Assembly (NCBI RefSeq): GCF_018417535.1
Contig: NZ_CP070977.1
Location: forward strand, 3,410,001-3,474,000
From: Burkholderia pyrrocinia
GTDB taxonomy: Bacteria; Pseudomonadota; Gammaproteobacteria; Burkholderiales; Burkholderiaceae
DNA length: 64,000 bases
Direction of reading: 5' to 3'
Below the pieces are notes generated by a model, which made no database searches, was not told the origin of the DNA, and worked only from the letters and a program-made list of their open reading frames with translations. Position 1 is the stretch's first letter. The number at the start of each line of letters is the position of its first letter. The position numbers and the translations under genes are program-made. Positions 9,541 to 22,407 of this stretch are shown piece by piece.

Positions 9541-11136
9541 TTACTGCACGGCGACCGTCGCGAAGTTCTGTCGTCCGAACGGACTCACGCGATAACCGCT
9601 CACGTTCGTGCGCGTGAGCGCCGCCGCGGTCGGGTAGCCGAGCGGGATCCACAGCGCCTGGTCGTGGATGATCTTCTGCGCGGCTTCATACAGCTTCGCG
9701 CGCTTGGCCTGATCGGCGGTCGACTTGCCGTCGGCGATCAGCTTGTCGAGCTGCGCGTCGCAGAAGCGCGCGAAGTTGATGCCCGACTTCACCGCGTTGC
9801 AACTGAACAGCGGCGACAGGTAGTTGTCCGGATCGCCGTTGTCGCCTGCCCAGCCCATGAACAGCATGTCATGCTGGCCGAGCTTCGCCTGCTTGATCAG
9901 CTCGCCCCATTCGATCACCTTCACGTCGGCTTTCACGCCGATCTTCGCGAGGTCGGCCTGCAGCAACTCCGCGCCGACCTTCGGGTTCGGGTTCAGCACG
10001 CTGCCGGTCGGGCGCGTCCAGATCGTCGTCGAAAAGCCGTTCGGGAAGCCGGCCTGCGCGAGCAACTGCTTCGCCTTCGCGGGATCGTACGCATACGGCG
10101 CGACATCCTTCGCGTAGCTCCACGTGTTCGGCGGGTACGGGTTGTTCGCGGCCGTCGCGGTGTTGTCGAACACGACCTTCAGGTAGGTCGCGCGGTCGAA
10201 CGCGAGGTTCAGCGCCTCGCGCACCTTGTCGTTGTCGAGCGGCTTCTTCTGCGTGTTCAGCGCGACGAACGCGGTCATGAACGCGGGCGTCTGCACGACC
10301 TTCAGCGCGCTTTCGCCCTTCGCGGCGAGCACGTCCTGCGGCTTCGGCGACAGCGCGATCTGGCATTCGCCTGCCTTCACCTTCTGCAGGCGCACCGACG
10401 GGTCGGGCGTGATCGCGTAGATCAGCCGGTCGACCTTCGGCTTCGTGCCCCAGTACGTCGGGTTCACGTCGTAGCGGATCAGCGCGTCCTTCGTATAGCT
10501 CTTCAGCACGAACGGGCCCGTGCCGACCGGCTTCGCATTCAGGTCGGCCTGCTTGCCGGCCTTCAGCAACTGGTCCGCGTATTCGGCCGAGTAGATCGAC
10601 GCGAAGCCCATCGTCAGGATCGGCACGAAGGTCGCGTTCGGCTCGTTCAGCACGAACTTCACCGTGCTGTCGTCGACCTTCGTGACCGACTTCACGAGCT
10701 TCACGAGGCCCATCGACTGCGCGTGCGGGAAGCCGCTCGCGCCGGCCACCTTGTGCCACGGGTTCGAATCGTCGAGCATCCGCGCGAACGTGAACACGAC
10801 GTCGTCCGCGTCGAGCGCGCGGCCCGGCTTGAAATAGTCGGTGGTCTGGAATGCGACGTTCGGGCGCAGGTGGAACGTGTAGGTGAGGCCGTCGGCGCTC
10901 GCATCCCATTTGTCGGCGAGCGCGGGCACGACCTTTTTCGCGGCTTCGTCGTACGACACGAGCGTGTTGAAGATCACGTCGGCCGACGCGTTGGTCGTGA
11001 CGAGCGAGTTGTACTGCACGACGTCGAAACCGTCCGGGCTCGATTCCGTGCAGACGGTGAGCGGCTTGGCGGCGGCGAGGCCGGGGGCGGCGAGTGCGGC
11101 GGCGACCGCGGCCGCGGCGAGCAGCTTGACGTGCAT
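9541..11136 (-). CDS. Periplasmic dipeptide/oligopeptide-binding protein (SBP family 5)
   Basis: A 531-aa DppA/OppA-type solute-binding protein with a signal peptide (residues 1-22, ending LAAAKP). The family signature region TFHLRPNVAFQTTDYFKPG (about residue 90) and the C-terminal DQALWIPLGYPTAAALTR are present. No permease or ATPase genes lie beside it, so it probably serves a transporter encoded elsewhere. Start at 11136 is chosen because GGGAG lies 5-6 nt upstream and the signal peptide follows; a longer upstream reading frame lacks both. Confidence 0.9.
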   Translation of the reverse strand: MHVKLLAAAAVAAALAAPGLAAAKPLTVCTESSPDGFDVVQYNSLVTTNASADVIFNTLVSYDEAAKKVVPALADKWDASADGLTYTFHLRPNVAFQTTDYFKPGRALDADDVVFTFARMLDDSNPWHKVAGASGFPHAQSMGLVKLVKSVTKVDDSTVKFVLNEPNATFVPILTMGFASIYSAEYADQLLKAGKQADLNAKPVGTGPFVLKSYTKDALIRYDVNPTYWGTKPKVDRLIYAITPDPSVRLQKVKAGECQIALSPKPQDVLAAKGESALKVVQTPAFMTAFVALNTQKKPLDNDKVREALNLAFDRATYLKVVFDNTATAANNPYPPNTWSYAKDVAPYAYDPAKAKQLLAQAGFPNGFSTTIWTRPTGSVLNPNPKVGAELLQADLAKIGVKADVKVIEWGELIKQAKLGQHDMLFMGWAGDNGDPDNYLSPLFSCNAVKSGINFARFCDAQLDKLIADGKSTADQAKRAKLYEAAQKIIHDQALWIPLGYPTAAALTRTNVSGYRVSPFGRQNFATVAVQ

Positions 11137-11559
11137 AGGATCTCCCACGTGGCTTGTGCTTGTTTGCTTGGTGACGGGATGCGGGCGCGGCCCGGAAGCG
11201 GGCGGGGCCGGCGCGGCTGGCGAATAGCATACCGGCAAAGCGCGCGGCGCGTGAAAAAAGGCGCCGGAACGCGGCGAATTGACCGAAAAACGGCTGCGTT
11301 CGCGACGGAACGGGTGTTGGGGCGCCGTGAAAGGGGCTGGCCGGACGCGTGCGCGCGGATGACGCGGCGGAACCGGCGAACGGGGATCGTGGGGCCCGCA
11401 GGCGAATCAGGTCCGGCGGTGAACGCGAGGTGGGGCGGGCGGGATGCCCGGGATGAACCGACGGGATGATGGTGCGCCGAGGACGGCAACGAGCCTGTAC
11501 AACCGAAACCGGAGCGCCGCCGCGACGACCGAACTGACGCGCGGCGGGCCGGAAACCCG
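11137..11559. other. Intergenic region without a supported gene
   Basis: About 420 bp between the peptide-binding-protein start and the SDR stop. Frames open here have no ribosome-binding site and no recognisable protein. It should contain the promoter of the peptide-binding-protein gene but I see no clear consensus element. Confidence 0.5.
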
Positions 11560-12333
11560 TCAGTGCGCGCCGGCCTTCGGCTTGCGCGGCGCCTTCTCGA
11601 ACAGTCGATCGTACAGCCAGCGCGGCAGCACGTGCAGCACCTTCGCGACGACGCCCATCTGCCACGGAATCACGCGGAACGCGTGCTGCTTTGCGATCGC
11701 GCGCGCCGCGCGTGCGGCGAAGCGGTCGGCGTCCATCAGGAACGGCATCCGGTACGGGTTGTGCGCGGTCATCGGCGTACGGATGTAGCCGGGCGCGATT
11801 GTCACGACGCCGACGCCGGCCGCGCGCAGCTCGACGCGCAGCGATTCGAGATACTTGATCGCGGCCGATTTCGACGCGCTGTACGCGCCGGAGCCGGGCA
11901 GGCCGCGCACGCCGGCGACGCTCGCGACGCCGACCAGCGTGCCGTGGCGTGCTGCCGTCATCGGGCCGACGAACGGCTCGAACGTCGCGACCATCCCGTA
12001 GTAGTTGATGTCCATCACGTCGCGGAACGTCGCGAGATCGCCCTGGCCCGTGACGGCGCCCTGGCTGATGCCCGCGTTCGCGATCACGACGTCGGGACAG
12101 CCGTGCGTCGCGATGAACGACGCGGCGGCCGTCGCGAGCGCGTCGGCATCGCGCACGTCGGCGGAATAGACGGAGATGGTCAGCTTGGGGAAACGCCGCG
12201 CGAACGCATCGAGCGCATCGGTGCGTCGCGCGACCAGCGCGAGCGTGGCGCCCTGGCGGGCGTATTCCTCGGCCATCGCGAGGCCGAGGCCGCTCGACGC
12301 GCCGGTGATGAAGACCTTCAGCGGAGTAGTCAT
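11560..12333 (-). CDS. SDR family oxidoreductase
   Basis: A 257-aa classical SDR: cofactor motif TGASSGLGLAMAEEYA, NAG motif in VIANAGISQG, catalytic YSASKSA, and a C-terminal basic tail (KAPRKPKAGAH). The hydrophobic stretch and basic C-terminus around residues 235-257 are common in membrane-associated SDRs. It is 19 bp downstream of dsbA on the same strand, suggesting co-transcription in a dsbA-SDR unit, though no functional link is evident. Confidence 0.88.
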   Translation of the reverse strand: MTTPLKVFITGASSGLGLAMAEEYARQGATLALVARRTDALDAFARRFPKLTISVYSADVRDADALATAAASFIATHGCPDVVIANAGISQGAVTGQGDLATFRDVMDINYYGMVATFEPFVGPMTAARHGTLVGVASVAGVRGLPGSGAYSASKSAAIKYLESLRVELRAAGVGVVTIAPGYIRTPMTAHNPYRMPFLMDADRFAARAARAIAKQHAFRVIPWQMGVVAKVLHVLPRWLYDRLFEKAPRKPKAGAH

Positions 12334-12352
12334 GCCGGCGCGTAGGCGGGGA

Positions 12353-12991
12353 TCAGAGCTTCTTGTCCTGAACCTGCTTCACGAGATAGTCCAGCGCCTG
12401 CGCGGTGCCAGGGATGCTGTTCGTGTAAGCCGGGCCCGTCTTGTACTTGCCCTGGACGACGACCGTCGGCACGCCGTCGATCGCGTAGTTCTTCAGCAGC
12501 TCGGCCGACTGCTTCACCTGGCCTTGCACGCTGAACGAGTTGTACGCGTCCATGAACTGCTTCTTGTCGACGCCCTGCGTGGCCAGGAAGTCGGCCTGCG
12601 CCTGCGGCGTCAGCAGGTAGTTCTTCTGCTTGTGGATCGCGTTGAAGATCGCCGGCGTGACCTTCTCGGAGATGCCGAGCGCGGACACCGCGTAGAACAG
12701 CTTCGAGTGCGGGACGAAATCGTCGCGGAAGGCGACCGGCACGCGCTTGAAGTCGATGTTGTTGCCCTGCTTCTTCACCCAGGCCTCGATCGTCGGCTCG
12801 AATTCGTAGCAGTGCGGGCAGCCGTACCAGAAGAACTCGATCACTTCGACCTTGCCGGCCGGCGCGGACACCGGCTGCGGCGACTTCATCACCTCGAAGT
12901 CCTTGCCGGAAACCGGCGCGGCAGGCGTTGCCTGGGCGAAGCCGGCCACGAGGCCCAGGGAAAGAAGGAGCGTGCTAAGCAGTTTTTTCAT
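12353..12991 (-). CDS. dsbA: Thiol:disulfide interchange protein DsbA
   Basis: A 212-aa periplasmic oxidase that introduces disulfides into exported proteins. Signal peptide residues 1-21 (ending FAQA), thioredoxin-fold active site CPHC within FFWYGCPHCYEFEP, and the conserved cis-Pro loop DGVPTVVVQGKY. Length matches the family. The gene follows the SPOR-protein gene on the same strand (69-bp gap) and precedes the SDR. Confidence 0.95.
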   Translation of the reverse strand: MKKLLSTLLLSLGLVAGFAQATPAAPVSGKDFEVMKSPQPVSAPAGKVEVIEFFWYGCPHCYEFEPTIEAWVKKQGNNIDFKRVPVAFRDDFVPHSKLFYAVSALGISEKVTPAIFNAIHKQKNYLLTPQAQADFLATQGVDKKQFMDAYNSFSVQGQVKQSAELLKNYAIDGVPTVVVQGKYKTGPAYTNSIPGTAQALDYLVKQVQDKKL

Positions 12992-13060
12992 GTTGTGAAC
13001 GTCGAATCAGTTGCTCGGGTAACGAAACGTAACGGGTTCTGCGCGGGTTCGGCCGGCTGC

Positions 13061-13957
13061 TTACTGCTTCGTGAAGCGGATCACCGCCGTGTCGACACCT
13101 GCATCGGACAAGCGCTGACGGGCCGAGTTCATATCCTCGAACTTCGAGAACGGGCCGACGCGCACGCGGAAATAGGTCACGCCGCTGACATCGCGCTTCG
13201 ACACCTTCGACTCGAAGCCCTGGAAGCCGAGGCGCGCGCGCTGCTGCTCGGCGTCACTTTCCGTCTTGTACGCGCCGACCTGCAGGAAGTAGCCGGTATT
13301 CGCGTCGCTCGCGGTCGGCGGCTTCGCTGCCGCGGCGGCGGTGGCCGACGACGTCGGTTTCGGCGTGTTCGCGGCCAGTTGCTGTTGCTGCTGCTTTTGC
13401 GCGGCGGCTTGCTGTGCCTGCTTCTGCGCGGCGAAGCGCGCGAGATCGTCCTCGCCCGCCTGCTGCTGCGGCGGCGGCTGCGTCTTCTTCGGCGGCGTGG
13501 TGTCGGCCGGCTTCGGCGCGACGGCGACGCCGTTACCCGACGACGTATTGTTCGACGCGGTCGTGTTGTTCGAACTGCCGGTGTTGTTCGAGCCGCTCGA
13601 CCCGTTGGCCGACGGCGGCACTTCGACGATCTGCGGCTCGGGCAGCAGGCCGCCCTGGGTCTGGTTCGCGGCCTGGCCGGGTGCGGTGTTGGGCGGCGCG
13701 GGCTGCGCGGCCTGCGGCACCGGCTGGCCGGGCGTCTTGCCCTGCAGCGCGCGGTTCGGGTCGAACTGCTGCGGCTGGCTCGCGCCGTTGTCGGCCGGCG
13801 GCGGTGCGACCTTCGACACGAACGGCGACGGCGAACGCGTGATGTAGAGCGCCACCACCACGGCGATCGCGAGGCCGACGATCAGGCCCAGCACGATTCC
13901 AAGAAATGTTCCTCCGGCTTGTTTCGATTGCTTCGAAGTTCGGCGTGGTTGTGCCAT
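13061..13957 (-). CDS. SPOR-domain inner-membrane protein (FtsN-like)
   Basis: A 298-aa bitopic protein: short basic cytoplasmic tail, one membrane helix at about residues 17-40 (GTFLGIVLGLIVGLAIAVVV), a long Pro/Gln/Asn/Ala-rich periplasmic linker with a Gln/Ala-rich segment, and a C-terminal SPOR domain (about 225-298) with YFLQVGAYKTESDAE and YFRVRVGPF. SPOR domains bind denuded septal peptidoglycan; this architecture fits a cell-division protein of the FtsN type. Start at 13957 is preferred because AGGTGA precedes it; the longer frame to 14032 lacks a site. Next to argS, an arrangement common in betaproteobacteria. Confidence 0.88.
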   Translation of the reverse strand: MAQPRRTSKQSKQAGGTFLGIVLGLIVGLAIAVVVALYITRSPSPFVSKVAPPPADNGASQPQQFDPNRALQGKTPGQPVPQAAQPAPPNTAPGQAANQTQGGLLPEPQIVEVPPSANGSSGSNNTGSSNNTTASNNTSSGNGVAVAPKPADTTPPKKTQPPPQQQAGEDDLARFAAQKQAQQAAAQKQQQQQLAANTPKPTSSATAAAAAKPPTASDANTGYFLQVGAYKTESDAEQQRARLGFQGFESKVSKRDVSGVTYFRVRVGPFSKFEDMNSARQRLSDAGVDTAVIRFTKQ

Positions 13958-14061
13958 TGCTTGAGTCACCTGCAAAAAGAATCGTGAAAAGGCCGCGGCA
14001 GGCGCTCCTGCGGCGGGCGCTGCCGCGGCCATTCGCTGCCCGGTTCGGGCCGCTTGCGTCC

Positions 14062-15843
14062 TTACATCTTGGCGGGCGCGGACACGCCGAGCACCGCCAG
14101 ACCGTTCTCGAGCACCTGCCGGGTCGCGGCGAGGAGCGCGGCGCGCGCATTGCGCGGCGCTTCGTCGTCGACCAGCACGCGCTCAGCATTGTAGAACGAG
14201 TGGAATTCGCCAGCGAGATCGCGCAGGTAGAACGCGACCGCGTGCGGCGCCAGCTCGTTCGCCGCGTGCGTGAGCATGTCCGGATACTCGGCGAGCTTCT
14301 GCATCAGCGACGCGGCCTGCGCGCTCGTGAGCTGCGACAGGTCGGCGCCCGGCAGTTGCGCGGCGTCGACGTTGTAGCGCAACTTCAATTCGTTGAGCAC
14401 CGAGCAGATCCGCGCATGCGCGTACTGGACGTAATAGACCGGGTTTTCGTCGCTCTGTTTCAGCGCGAGATCGATGTCGAACACGAACTCGGTATCGGCC
14501 TTGCGCGAGATCAGGAAGAAACGCACCGCGTCGCGGCCGCGCGTGATGGTCGCCTCGTCGATCAGGTCGGGCGCCGCTTCCTGGCCTGCCGCCGCGCCGC
14601 CCGACCATTCGATCAGGTCGCGCACCGTCACGTAGCTGCCCGCGCGCTTCGAGATCTTCACTTCCTGGCCGTCGCGCATCACGGTGACCATCTTGTGCAG
14701 CACGTAGTCGGGATAGCCCTTCGGGATCCCGACGTGCAGCCCCTGCAGGCCCGCGCGCACGCGCGCAATCGTGCCGTGGTGGTCCGAGCCCTGGATGTTG
14801 ATCACCTTCGTGAAGCCGCGCTCCCACTTCGCCACGTGGTACGCGACGTCCGGCACGAAGTACGTGTACGTGCCGTCCGACTTGCGCATCACGCGATCCT
14901 TGTCGTCGCCTTCGTCGGTCGTGCGCAGCCACAGCGCGCCGTCCTGTTCGTAGGTCATGCCGGCCTTGATCAGCGCGTCGACCGTCTGTTCGACACGGCC
15001 TTCGCTGTACAGCGACGACTCGAGGTAGTACTGGTCGAACTTCACGCCGAACGCCTGCAGGTCCATGTCCTGTTCGCGACGCAGGTACGTGACCGCGAAC
15101 TTGCGGATCGCGTCGAGATCCTCGACGTCGCCCGAGCCCTTGACCGGCTCGCCGTCCGACGCGGCGACCGTTTCGCCGTTCAGGTAGTCGCGTGCGATGT
15201 CGGCGATGTATTCGCCGTTGTACGCGGCTTCCGGCCAACCCGCGTCGCCCGGCTTCAGGCCGCGCGCGCGCGCCTGCGTCGAGATCGCGAGGTTGCCGAT
15301 CTGCACGCCCGCGTCGTTGTAGTAGAACTCGCGGTGCACCGCGTAGCCCTGGCTCGCGATCACGTTCGCGAGCACGTCGCCGAGCGCGGCCTGGCGGCCG
15401 TGGCCGACGTGCAGCGGGCCGGTCGGGTTCGCCGACACGAATTCGAGCAGCACCTGCTTGCCTTTCTCGCGATCCGACGTGCCGAACGCGCGGCCCTGGT
15501 CGAACACGGCGGCGATCACCGCCTGCTTCGCGGCGGCCGACAGGCGCAGGTTGATGAAGCCGGGGCCGGCGATCTCGGCGGCTTCGACGAGCCCTTGCGC
15601 GGCCGGCTGCGCGGTGAGCGCGGCGACGATCTGCTCGGCGAGCTGGCGCGGGTTCGCGCCGAGCGGCTTGGCGAGCTGCATCGCGACGTTGCACGCGACG
15701 TCGCCGTGCGCGGCGACCTTCGGGCGCTCCAGCGTGATGGCGGGGGCGACGAACGCCGCGTCGGCGCCTTTCAGCGCGTGTGCGACCTGCTTGACGCTAT
15801 CCGCGAGCAGGGCTTCGAGGGTCTGTTTGTGTGCTGGCAGCAT
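14062..15843 (-). CDS. argS: Arginyl-tRNA synthetase
   Basis: A 593-aa class I aminoacyl-tRNA synthetase charging tRNA-Arg. The HIGH-type motif appears as [17 protein letters not shown] and the KMSKS equivalent as [10 protein letters not shown]; the C-terminal anticodon-binding DALR domain ends with [13 protein letters not shown]. Full family length. The SPOR gene follows 104 bp downstream on the same strand. The 5' leader carries a perfect 8-bp hairpin (15891-15909). Confidence 0.97.
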   Translation of the reverse strand: MLPAHKQTLEALLADSVKQVAHALKGADAAFVAPAITLERPKVAAHGDVACNVAMQLAKPLGANPRQLAEQIVAALTAQPAAQGLVEAAEIAGPGFINLRLSAAAKQAVIAAVFDQGRAFGTSDREKGKQVLLEFVSANPTGPLHVGHGRQAALGDVLANVIASQGYAVHREFYYNDAGVQIGNLAISTQARARGLKPGDAGWPEAAYNGEYIADIARDYLNGETVAASDGEPVKGSGDVEDLDAIRKFAVTYLRREQDMDLQAFGVKFDQYYLESSLYSEGRVEQTVDALIKAGMTYEQDGALWLRTTDEGDDKDRVMRKSDGTYTYFVPDVAYHVAKWERGFTKVINIQGSDHHGTIARVRAGLQGLHVGIPKGYPDYVLHKMVTVMRDGQEVKISKRAGSYVTVRDLIEWSGGAAAGQEAAPDLIDEATITRGRDAVRFFLISRKADTEFVFDIDLALKQSDENPVYYVQYAHARICSVLNELKLRYNVDAAQLPGADLSQLTSAQAASLMQKLAEYPDMLTHAANELAPHAVAFYLRDLAGEFHSFYNAERVLVDDEAPRNARAALLAATRQVLENGLAVLGVSAPAKM

Positions 15844-15890
15844 GCTGGTAGAAGGCTTCGTTGGTGGCGACCGGAAACGCCGGCCCGCCG

Positions 15891-15909
15891 GCGCGCTTTT
15901 TAAGCGCGC
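15891..15909. repeat. Perfect hairpin in the argS / DUF1840 divergent region
   Basis: GCGCGCTT-TTT-AAGCGCGC is an exact 8-bp inverted repeat with a 3-nt loop, 48-66 bp upstream of the argS start. It may be an operator or a leader hairpin; there is no attenuation-type leader peptide evident. Confidence 0.5.
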
Positions 15910-16043
15910 GTTTCAGGGATCGCAGAATTTTAACAGGTGCTAATATGCCGCTCAGGCGGCCCGCGTCCGCGAGGCCGGACGCCGGTCTGCCGGCGTTCCC
16001 CAACCTCGCCGCGCAGGCACAACAAGATGAAAAGGGAATTGTC

Positions 16044-16367
16044 ATGATTACGTTCAAGAGCAAGGCGGCACAGGATCTCGACGTGCTGAAGGATTTCGCC
16101 GTGTATGTGCTGGGCCTCGTCGGCAAGCAACTCGGCGAGCGCGGTGTGATTACGCACGACGAACTGGACCACGCGATCGCGAAGCTGGAAGGCGCGGTCG
16201 CGCAGGCGAAGCAGGAGCGCGCCGAGCACGCCGGCCATTTCCACGAGGACGAAGCCGACCACGCGCACCACGAAGTGCCGCCGAGCCTGGCCCAGCGCGT
16301 CGCGCCGTTCCTCACGATGCTGCGCGAGGCGAAAGCCGGCGAAGCCGACGTGCACTGGGGCTTCTGA
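16044..16367 (+). CDS. DUF1840 domain protein
   Basis: A 107-aa soluble acidic protein of the DUF1840 family common in Burkholderiales. Opening MITFKSKAAQDLDVL and the central ELDHAIAKLEGAVAQAKQE (predicted helix) are characteristic; a His-rich stretch HAGHFHEDEADHAHH could bind metal, but that is inference. AAAGGGA lies just upstream of the ATG. A strong terminator follows. Monocistronic, divergent from argS. Function unknown. Confidence 0.88.
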   Translation: MITFKSKAAQDLDVLKDFAVYVLGLVGKQLGERGVITHDELDHAIAKLEGAVAQAKQERAEHAGHFHEDEADHAHHEVPPSLAQRVAPFLTMLREAKAGEADVHWGF

Positions 16368-16406
16368 GCTTCCTTGCCCGGTAGTACGAAAGGTTAGTAA
16401 GGCAAG

Positions 16407-16438
16407 AAAAAACCCGCTTCCGAGCGGGTTTTCTTTTT
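16407..16438. terminator. Bidirectional intrinsic terminator
   Basis: AACCCGCT (16411-16418), loop TCCG, AGCGGGTT (16423-16430), with A-rich sequence on the left and TTCTTTTT on the right. It can end transcription of the DUF1840 gene on the plus strand and of the metH C-terminal gene on the minus strand. Confidence 0.92.
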
Positions 16439-16477
16439 GTCTGACCAAATGGGCGGTCGGCCGCCCGTTCGCATCGA

Positions 16478-19195
<2,718 letters not shown>

Positions 19196-19237
19196 GGCGG
19201 TGCGAATTCTGGTGATGAAGGGCGTGGGGCGGTCGGG

Positions 19238-20305
19238 TCAGGCGTTGTCGCTGTACTGGTTCGGCCAGCGGCGCGGCTTCACGTCGGCGAGCGCCTTCGC
19301 GATCTCGGCGATGTGCTCGGGCGTCGTGCCGCAGCAGCCGCCCGCGAGGTTCACGAGCCCGGCCTGCGCGAATTCCTTCAGGAGGCCCGACGTGACGTCC
19401 GGCGTTTCGTCGAAGCCGGTGTCGCTCATCGGGTTCGGCAGGCCCGCGTTCGGATAGCACGACACGTAGGTGTCGCACAGCTTCGCGAGCTCGGCGATGT
19501 ACGGGCGCATCAGCGCCGCGCCGAGCGCGCAGTTCAGGCCGAACGTGAGCGGCTTCGCGTGGCGCAGCGAATTCCAGAACGCCTCGACCGTCTGGCCCGA
19601 CAGGATCCGGCCCGACGCATCCGTGACGGTGCCCGAGATCATGATCGGCAGGCGCTCGCCGGTATCTTCGAACAGCTCGTCGAGCGCGAACAGCGCGGCT
19701 TTCGCGTTCAGCGTGTCGAAGATCGTCTCGACGAGGAACAGGTCGACGCCGCCGTCAAGCAGGGCCTTCGCCTGCCGGTAGTACGCGTCGCGCAGTTCGT
19801 CGAACGTGACGTTGCGTGCGCCCGGATCGTTGACGTCCGGCGAGATGCTCGCCGTTTTCGGCGTCGGCCCGATCGCGCCCGCGACGAAGCGCGGTTTGTC
19901 GGGCGTCGCGTATTTCGCGGCCGATTCGCGCGCGAGCTTCGCCGATTCGACGTTCATCTCGACGACGAGATCTTCCATCCCGTAGTCGGCCTGCGCGACC
20001 GTCGTCGCGCCGAACGTGTTGGTTTCGACGATGTCGGCGCCGGCCGCGAAGTACTGGTCGTGGATCTCGCGGATGATCTGCGGCTGCGTGAGCGACAGCA
20101 GTTCGTTGTTGCCCTTGATGTCGCGCGGGAAATCCTTGAAGCGCTCGCCGCGATACGCGGCTTCGTCGAGCTTGTAGCGCTGGATCATCGTGCCCATCGC
20201 GCCGTCGAGGATCAGGATGCGCGATTTCAGCAGCGCGGGCAGTGCGGCGCCGCGCGTGTAGGGCGCGTCGAGCGGGACGGAAGCGGCGAGAGGGGTCGCA
20301 GACAT
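19238..20305 (-). CDS. metH: Methionine synthase N-terminal part: homocysteine S-methyltransferase domain
   Basis: A 355-aa protein equal to the first domain of MetH. The barrel starts with [17 protein letters not shown]; zinc-binding cysteines are in GLNCALGA (about residue 260) and the pair [11 protein letters not shown] near the C-terminus. It transfers the methyl group from B12 to homocysteine, so it depends on the downstream B12-carrying gene. Start at 20305 gives the normal family N-terminus; the longer frame to 20431 enters low-complexity sequence. No cobalamin or SAM riboswitch was recognised upstream. Confidence 0.94.
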   Translation of the reverse strand: MSATPLAASVPLDAPYTRGAALPALLKSRILILDGAMGTMIQRYKLDEAAYRGERFKDFPRDIKGNNELLSLTQPQIIREIHDQYFAAGADIVETNTFGATTVAQADYGMEDLVVEMNVESAKLARESAAKYATPDKPRFVAGAIGPTPKTASISPDVNDPGARNVTFDELRDAYYRQAKALLDGGVDLFLVETIFDTLNAKAALFALDELFEDTGERLPIMISGTVTDASGRILSGQTVEAFWNSLRHAKPLTFGLNCALGAALMRPYIAELAKLCDTYVSCYPNAGLPNPMSDTGFDETPDVTSGLLKEFAQAGLVNLAGGCCGTTPEHIAEIAKALADVKPRRWPNQYSDNA

Positions 20306-20396
20306 GGGCGGAAGACCGGCGAAGACGGGAAAACCGTCATTGTAGCCGGTGCGCCTGGCCGCCGCCCGGCCTCGCGCCGGCCGGGGCGCCCGCCAA

Positions 20397-20430
20397 ACGA
20401 AAGCCCCCGCCGGCGAACCGGACGGGGGCA
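20397..20430 (-). terminator. Intrinsic terminator downstream of the DUF3567 gene
   Basis: On the minus strand GCCCCCGTCCGG-TTCG-CCGGCGGGGGC (20430-20404) forms a near-perfect 12-bp stem with a UUCG tetraloop, followed by TTTCGTTT. It separates the DUF3567 gene from metH. Confidence 0.85.
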
Positions 20431-20505
20431 TGATCGGAGTGCTCGCGGCGCCGCGTCGGTGCGCGGCGAATGGCCCGGCCGCACGAGGCGCCGGGCCGCG
20501 GGTCG

Positions 20506-20763
20506 TCAGTGCAGCACGACGGGCATCATCATCAGGCTGTCGAATTGCCCGAGGAATTCGTCGACTTCGTCGAGCGACGGTTCATCCTCGATCAACTGCT
20601 TCACGTGCGCGCGGAATCGTTCGGCAAGTTCGCCGTCGATGAAGATCTCGCGCTGCGCGTTCTTGTCGACGATCTCGTATCCGCCGGCATTCATCAGATG
20701 ATGTCCGGCCTGCGGCGCAAATTCGACGACGCAGTAGTTGGGGCTGTTGTAGATCATTTGCAT
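20506..20763 (-). CDS. DUF3567 domain protein
   Basis: An 85-aa protein of a Burkholderiales-restricted family. Recognisable elements are [15 protein letters not shown] at the N-terminus, the central [19 protein letters not shown] and the acidic helix [16 protein letters not shown]. No membrane segment or catalytic motif. A GAGGAGTG site lies just before the ATG on the minus strand, and a strong terminator follows. Function unknown. Confidence 0.88.
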   Translation of the reverse strand: MQMIYNSPNYCVVEFAPQAGHHLMNAGGYEIVDKNAQREIFIDGELAERFRAHVKQLIEDEPSLDEVDEFLGQFDSLMMMPVVLH

Positions 20764-21004
20764 GGCGGCACTCCTCTTCGCAGTGGCATCTGGCCTTGTT
20801 GTCCCCTAGGTGGGGCGAGCCTTGCCGGTTTCAAGGGGCTTGCGCTGCACACCCTGTTCCCGTTGTGTAGGGTGTATCGGTTAGAAGCCGATGTCTATGA
20901 AACGTTTCTCATTGTCTGCCGGTGTACGGAAATAGTTGTTAAAGAGTGTCATCGGCCATTTCGCGGAAATCTGTAATCGGTCGAAATTGCCGACCCCTGC
21001 GCGT

Positions 21005-22285
21005 TCACTGTGTGACAGGCGACGACGCCGGCGGTGCGGCCGGTTGCGCAGGCGGTTGCACGGTGGCGGGCGGCGCGGGTTGTGCCGGCTCCGCGGACGG
21101 TGCGGCCGATGCATCGGGCGTCGATGCGCCGGCGGGCGCGTTCGTTGCGCCACCTGCCGGCGCGGCATCGGACGGCGTGGCCGGCGCCGCGAGCCGGCCG
21201 TGCCACAGCAGCTCGATCTGCGCGCCGTTCGGTTCGCTCTGCACGAGCCGCGCGGGCAGCCAGCCGAGCGACGGCGCGAGCCACATGTCGATGCGGCGCG
21301 TGTCGCCGTCGCGGCGCGGCAGGCGCATGAAGTGCCGCGCGTCGATGATGCCGGCCTGCGTCTGCACCTGCTCGTCGCCGATCACCGTGATCGGCCAGGT
21401 CTCGCCGCTGTTGTTGTCGATCACGAAGAACTGCTGCGTGACGCCGGGCTTGTACGCGGACGGGTTGCCGCGCAAGAGCCCCGACAACTGCATCAGCATG
21501 CTGAAGCGGTCCTGCACGCCGTCGGGCAGCGGCGCGTTGTTCGGCGTGCGCGTGAACACGACCTGCCGGATCTCGCGGTTGAAGATCGCGATGTCTTCCG
21601 GCCGCTTGCCGCGCTTCTCGACGTAACGGTCGGGCGCGACGCCGAACGCGTCGATGCGGCCTTCGCTGCGATAGGTGAACGGGCCGACGAACGGCACGGG
21701 CATCGATACCGACAGATCGTAGGTGTGCCCGTCGGTGCGCCAGTGGATCGTGCCGATCATGTTCTGCATCCCGTTGTAGAACGTGTCGTACTGCAGGTCG
21801 CCGGACGGCGGCGCGGCGAACTTCACGCCGCTCGTCGCGGGGCCCGGCGTCGCGGCACTGCCGGCGCCGGCGGCCGATGCGGCGTGCGCGCCCGATGCGG
21901 CCGATGCGCCCGGGACGCCGCTCGCCGCGGACGCGGCGGCCGGCGGCGGCTCGCCGTGCTCGGCCGTCTGCGTCGAAGTGAGGACCGGCTCAGGTGACGG
22001 TGCGGGCTTCGGTGCGGCGGCCTTGGGCGCGGCCGGTGCGGGTGCGGCCGGATGCTCGACCGGCTTCGGCGCGGGCGGCACGGGCTGGCGCTCGATCGGT
22101 TGCGGCTTCAGCAGCTCGATCTGCACGGGGATGTCGGCGGGCGCGGGCGGCGTGAACGATTCGCGATTGCGCATCAGCCAGATCGCGGCGAGCGCGTGCA
22201 GCACCAGCACGACGACGAGCGCGACGCCCACGCGCAGCCAGCGGCGGGGCAGGGCGTGACTCGGGCGGATGTCGGCAGGCTGCAT
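21005..22285 (-). CDS. DUF3108 domain protein, membrane anchored, proline/alanine-rich
   Basis: About 426 aa. Residues 18-38 form a single membrane helix (LRVGVALVVVLVLHALAAIW), followed by a TonB-like Pro/Ala/Lys-rich periplasmic linker to about residue 165. The DUF3108 core (about 170-370) contains LQYDTFYNGMQNMIGT and QQFFVIDNNSGETWP. The last 70 residues are again Ala/Pro/Thr-rich. DUF3108 proteins are presumed periplasmic; role unknown. In-frame ATGs at 22285, 22291 and 22342 are possible starts, none with a strong ribosome-binding site. Confidence 0.8.
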   Translation of the reverse strand: MQPADIRPSHALPRRWLRVGVALVVVLVLHALAAIWLMRNRESFTPPAPADIPVQIELLKPQPIERQPVPPAPKPVEHPAAPAPAAPKAAAPKPAPSPEPVLTSTQTAEHGEPPPAAASAASGVPGASAASGAHAASAAGAGSAATPGPATSGVKFAAPPSGDLQYDTFYNGMQNMIGTIHWRTDGHTYDLSVSMPVPFVGPFTYRSEGRIDAFGVAPDRYVEKRGKRPEDIAIFNREIRQVVFTRTPNNAPLPDGVQDRFSMLMQLSGLLRGNPSAYKPGVTQQFFVIDNNSGETWPITVIGDEQVQTQAGIIDARHFMRLPRRDGDTRRIDMWLAPSLGWLPARLVQSEPNGAQIELLWHGRLAAPATPSDAAPAGGATNAPAGASTPDASAAPSAEPAQPAPPATVQPPAQPAAPPASSPVTQ

Positions 22286-22407
22286 GGGCATCGGAACAGG
22301 GGCGGGGTGGTCGCGTGACGTCGGGCGCGCAACGCGCGCCACAGGAGTCCGACCGCCGGAGGCGCCGCGCGTTCGCGGTGCGTGGCGTGTACCGCGTACC
22401 GCGCGCG

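Noticed and set aside
13341..13847. Cys-rich plus-strand frame opposite the SPOR gene
   Set aside because: The Cys runs are the complement of Gln/Ala/Thr codons in the SPOR linker; not a real cysteine-rich protein.
20306..20505. Possible cobalamin or SAM riboswitch before metH
   Set aside because: No B12 box or SAM-type core could be found; the hairpin there is the terminator of the upstream gene.
22285..22342. Longer N-terminus for the DUF3108 protein
   Set aside because: Extra residues are Arg/Pro-rich and carry no ribosome-binding site; the shorter start puts the membrane helix in the usual place.
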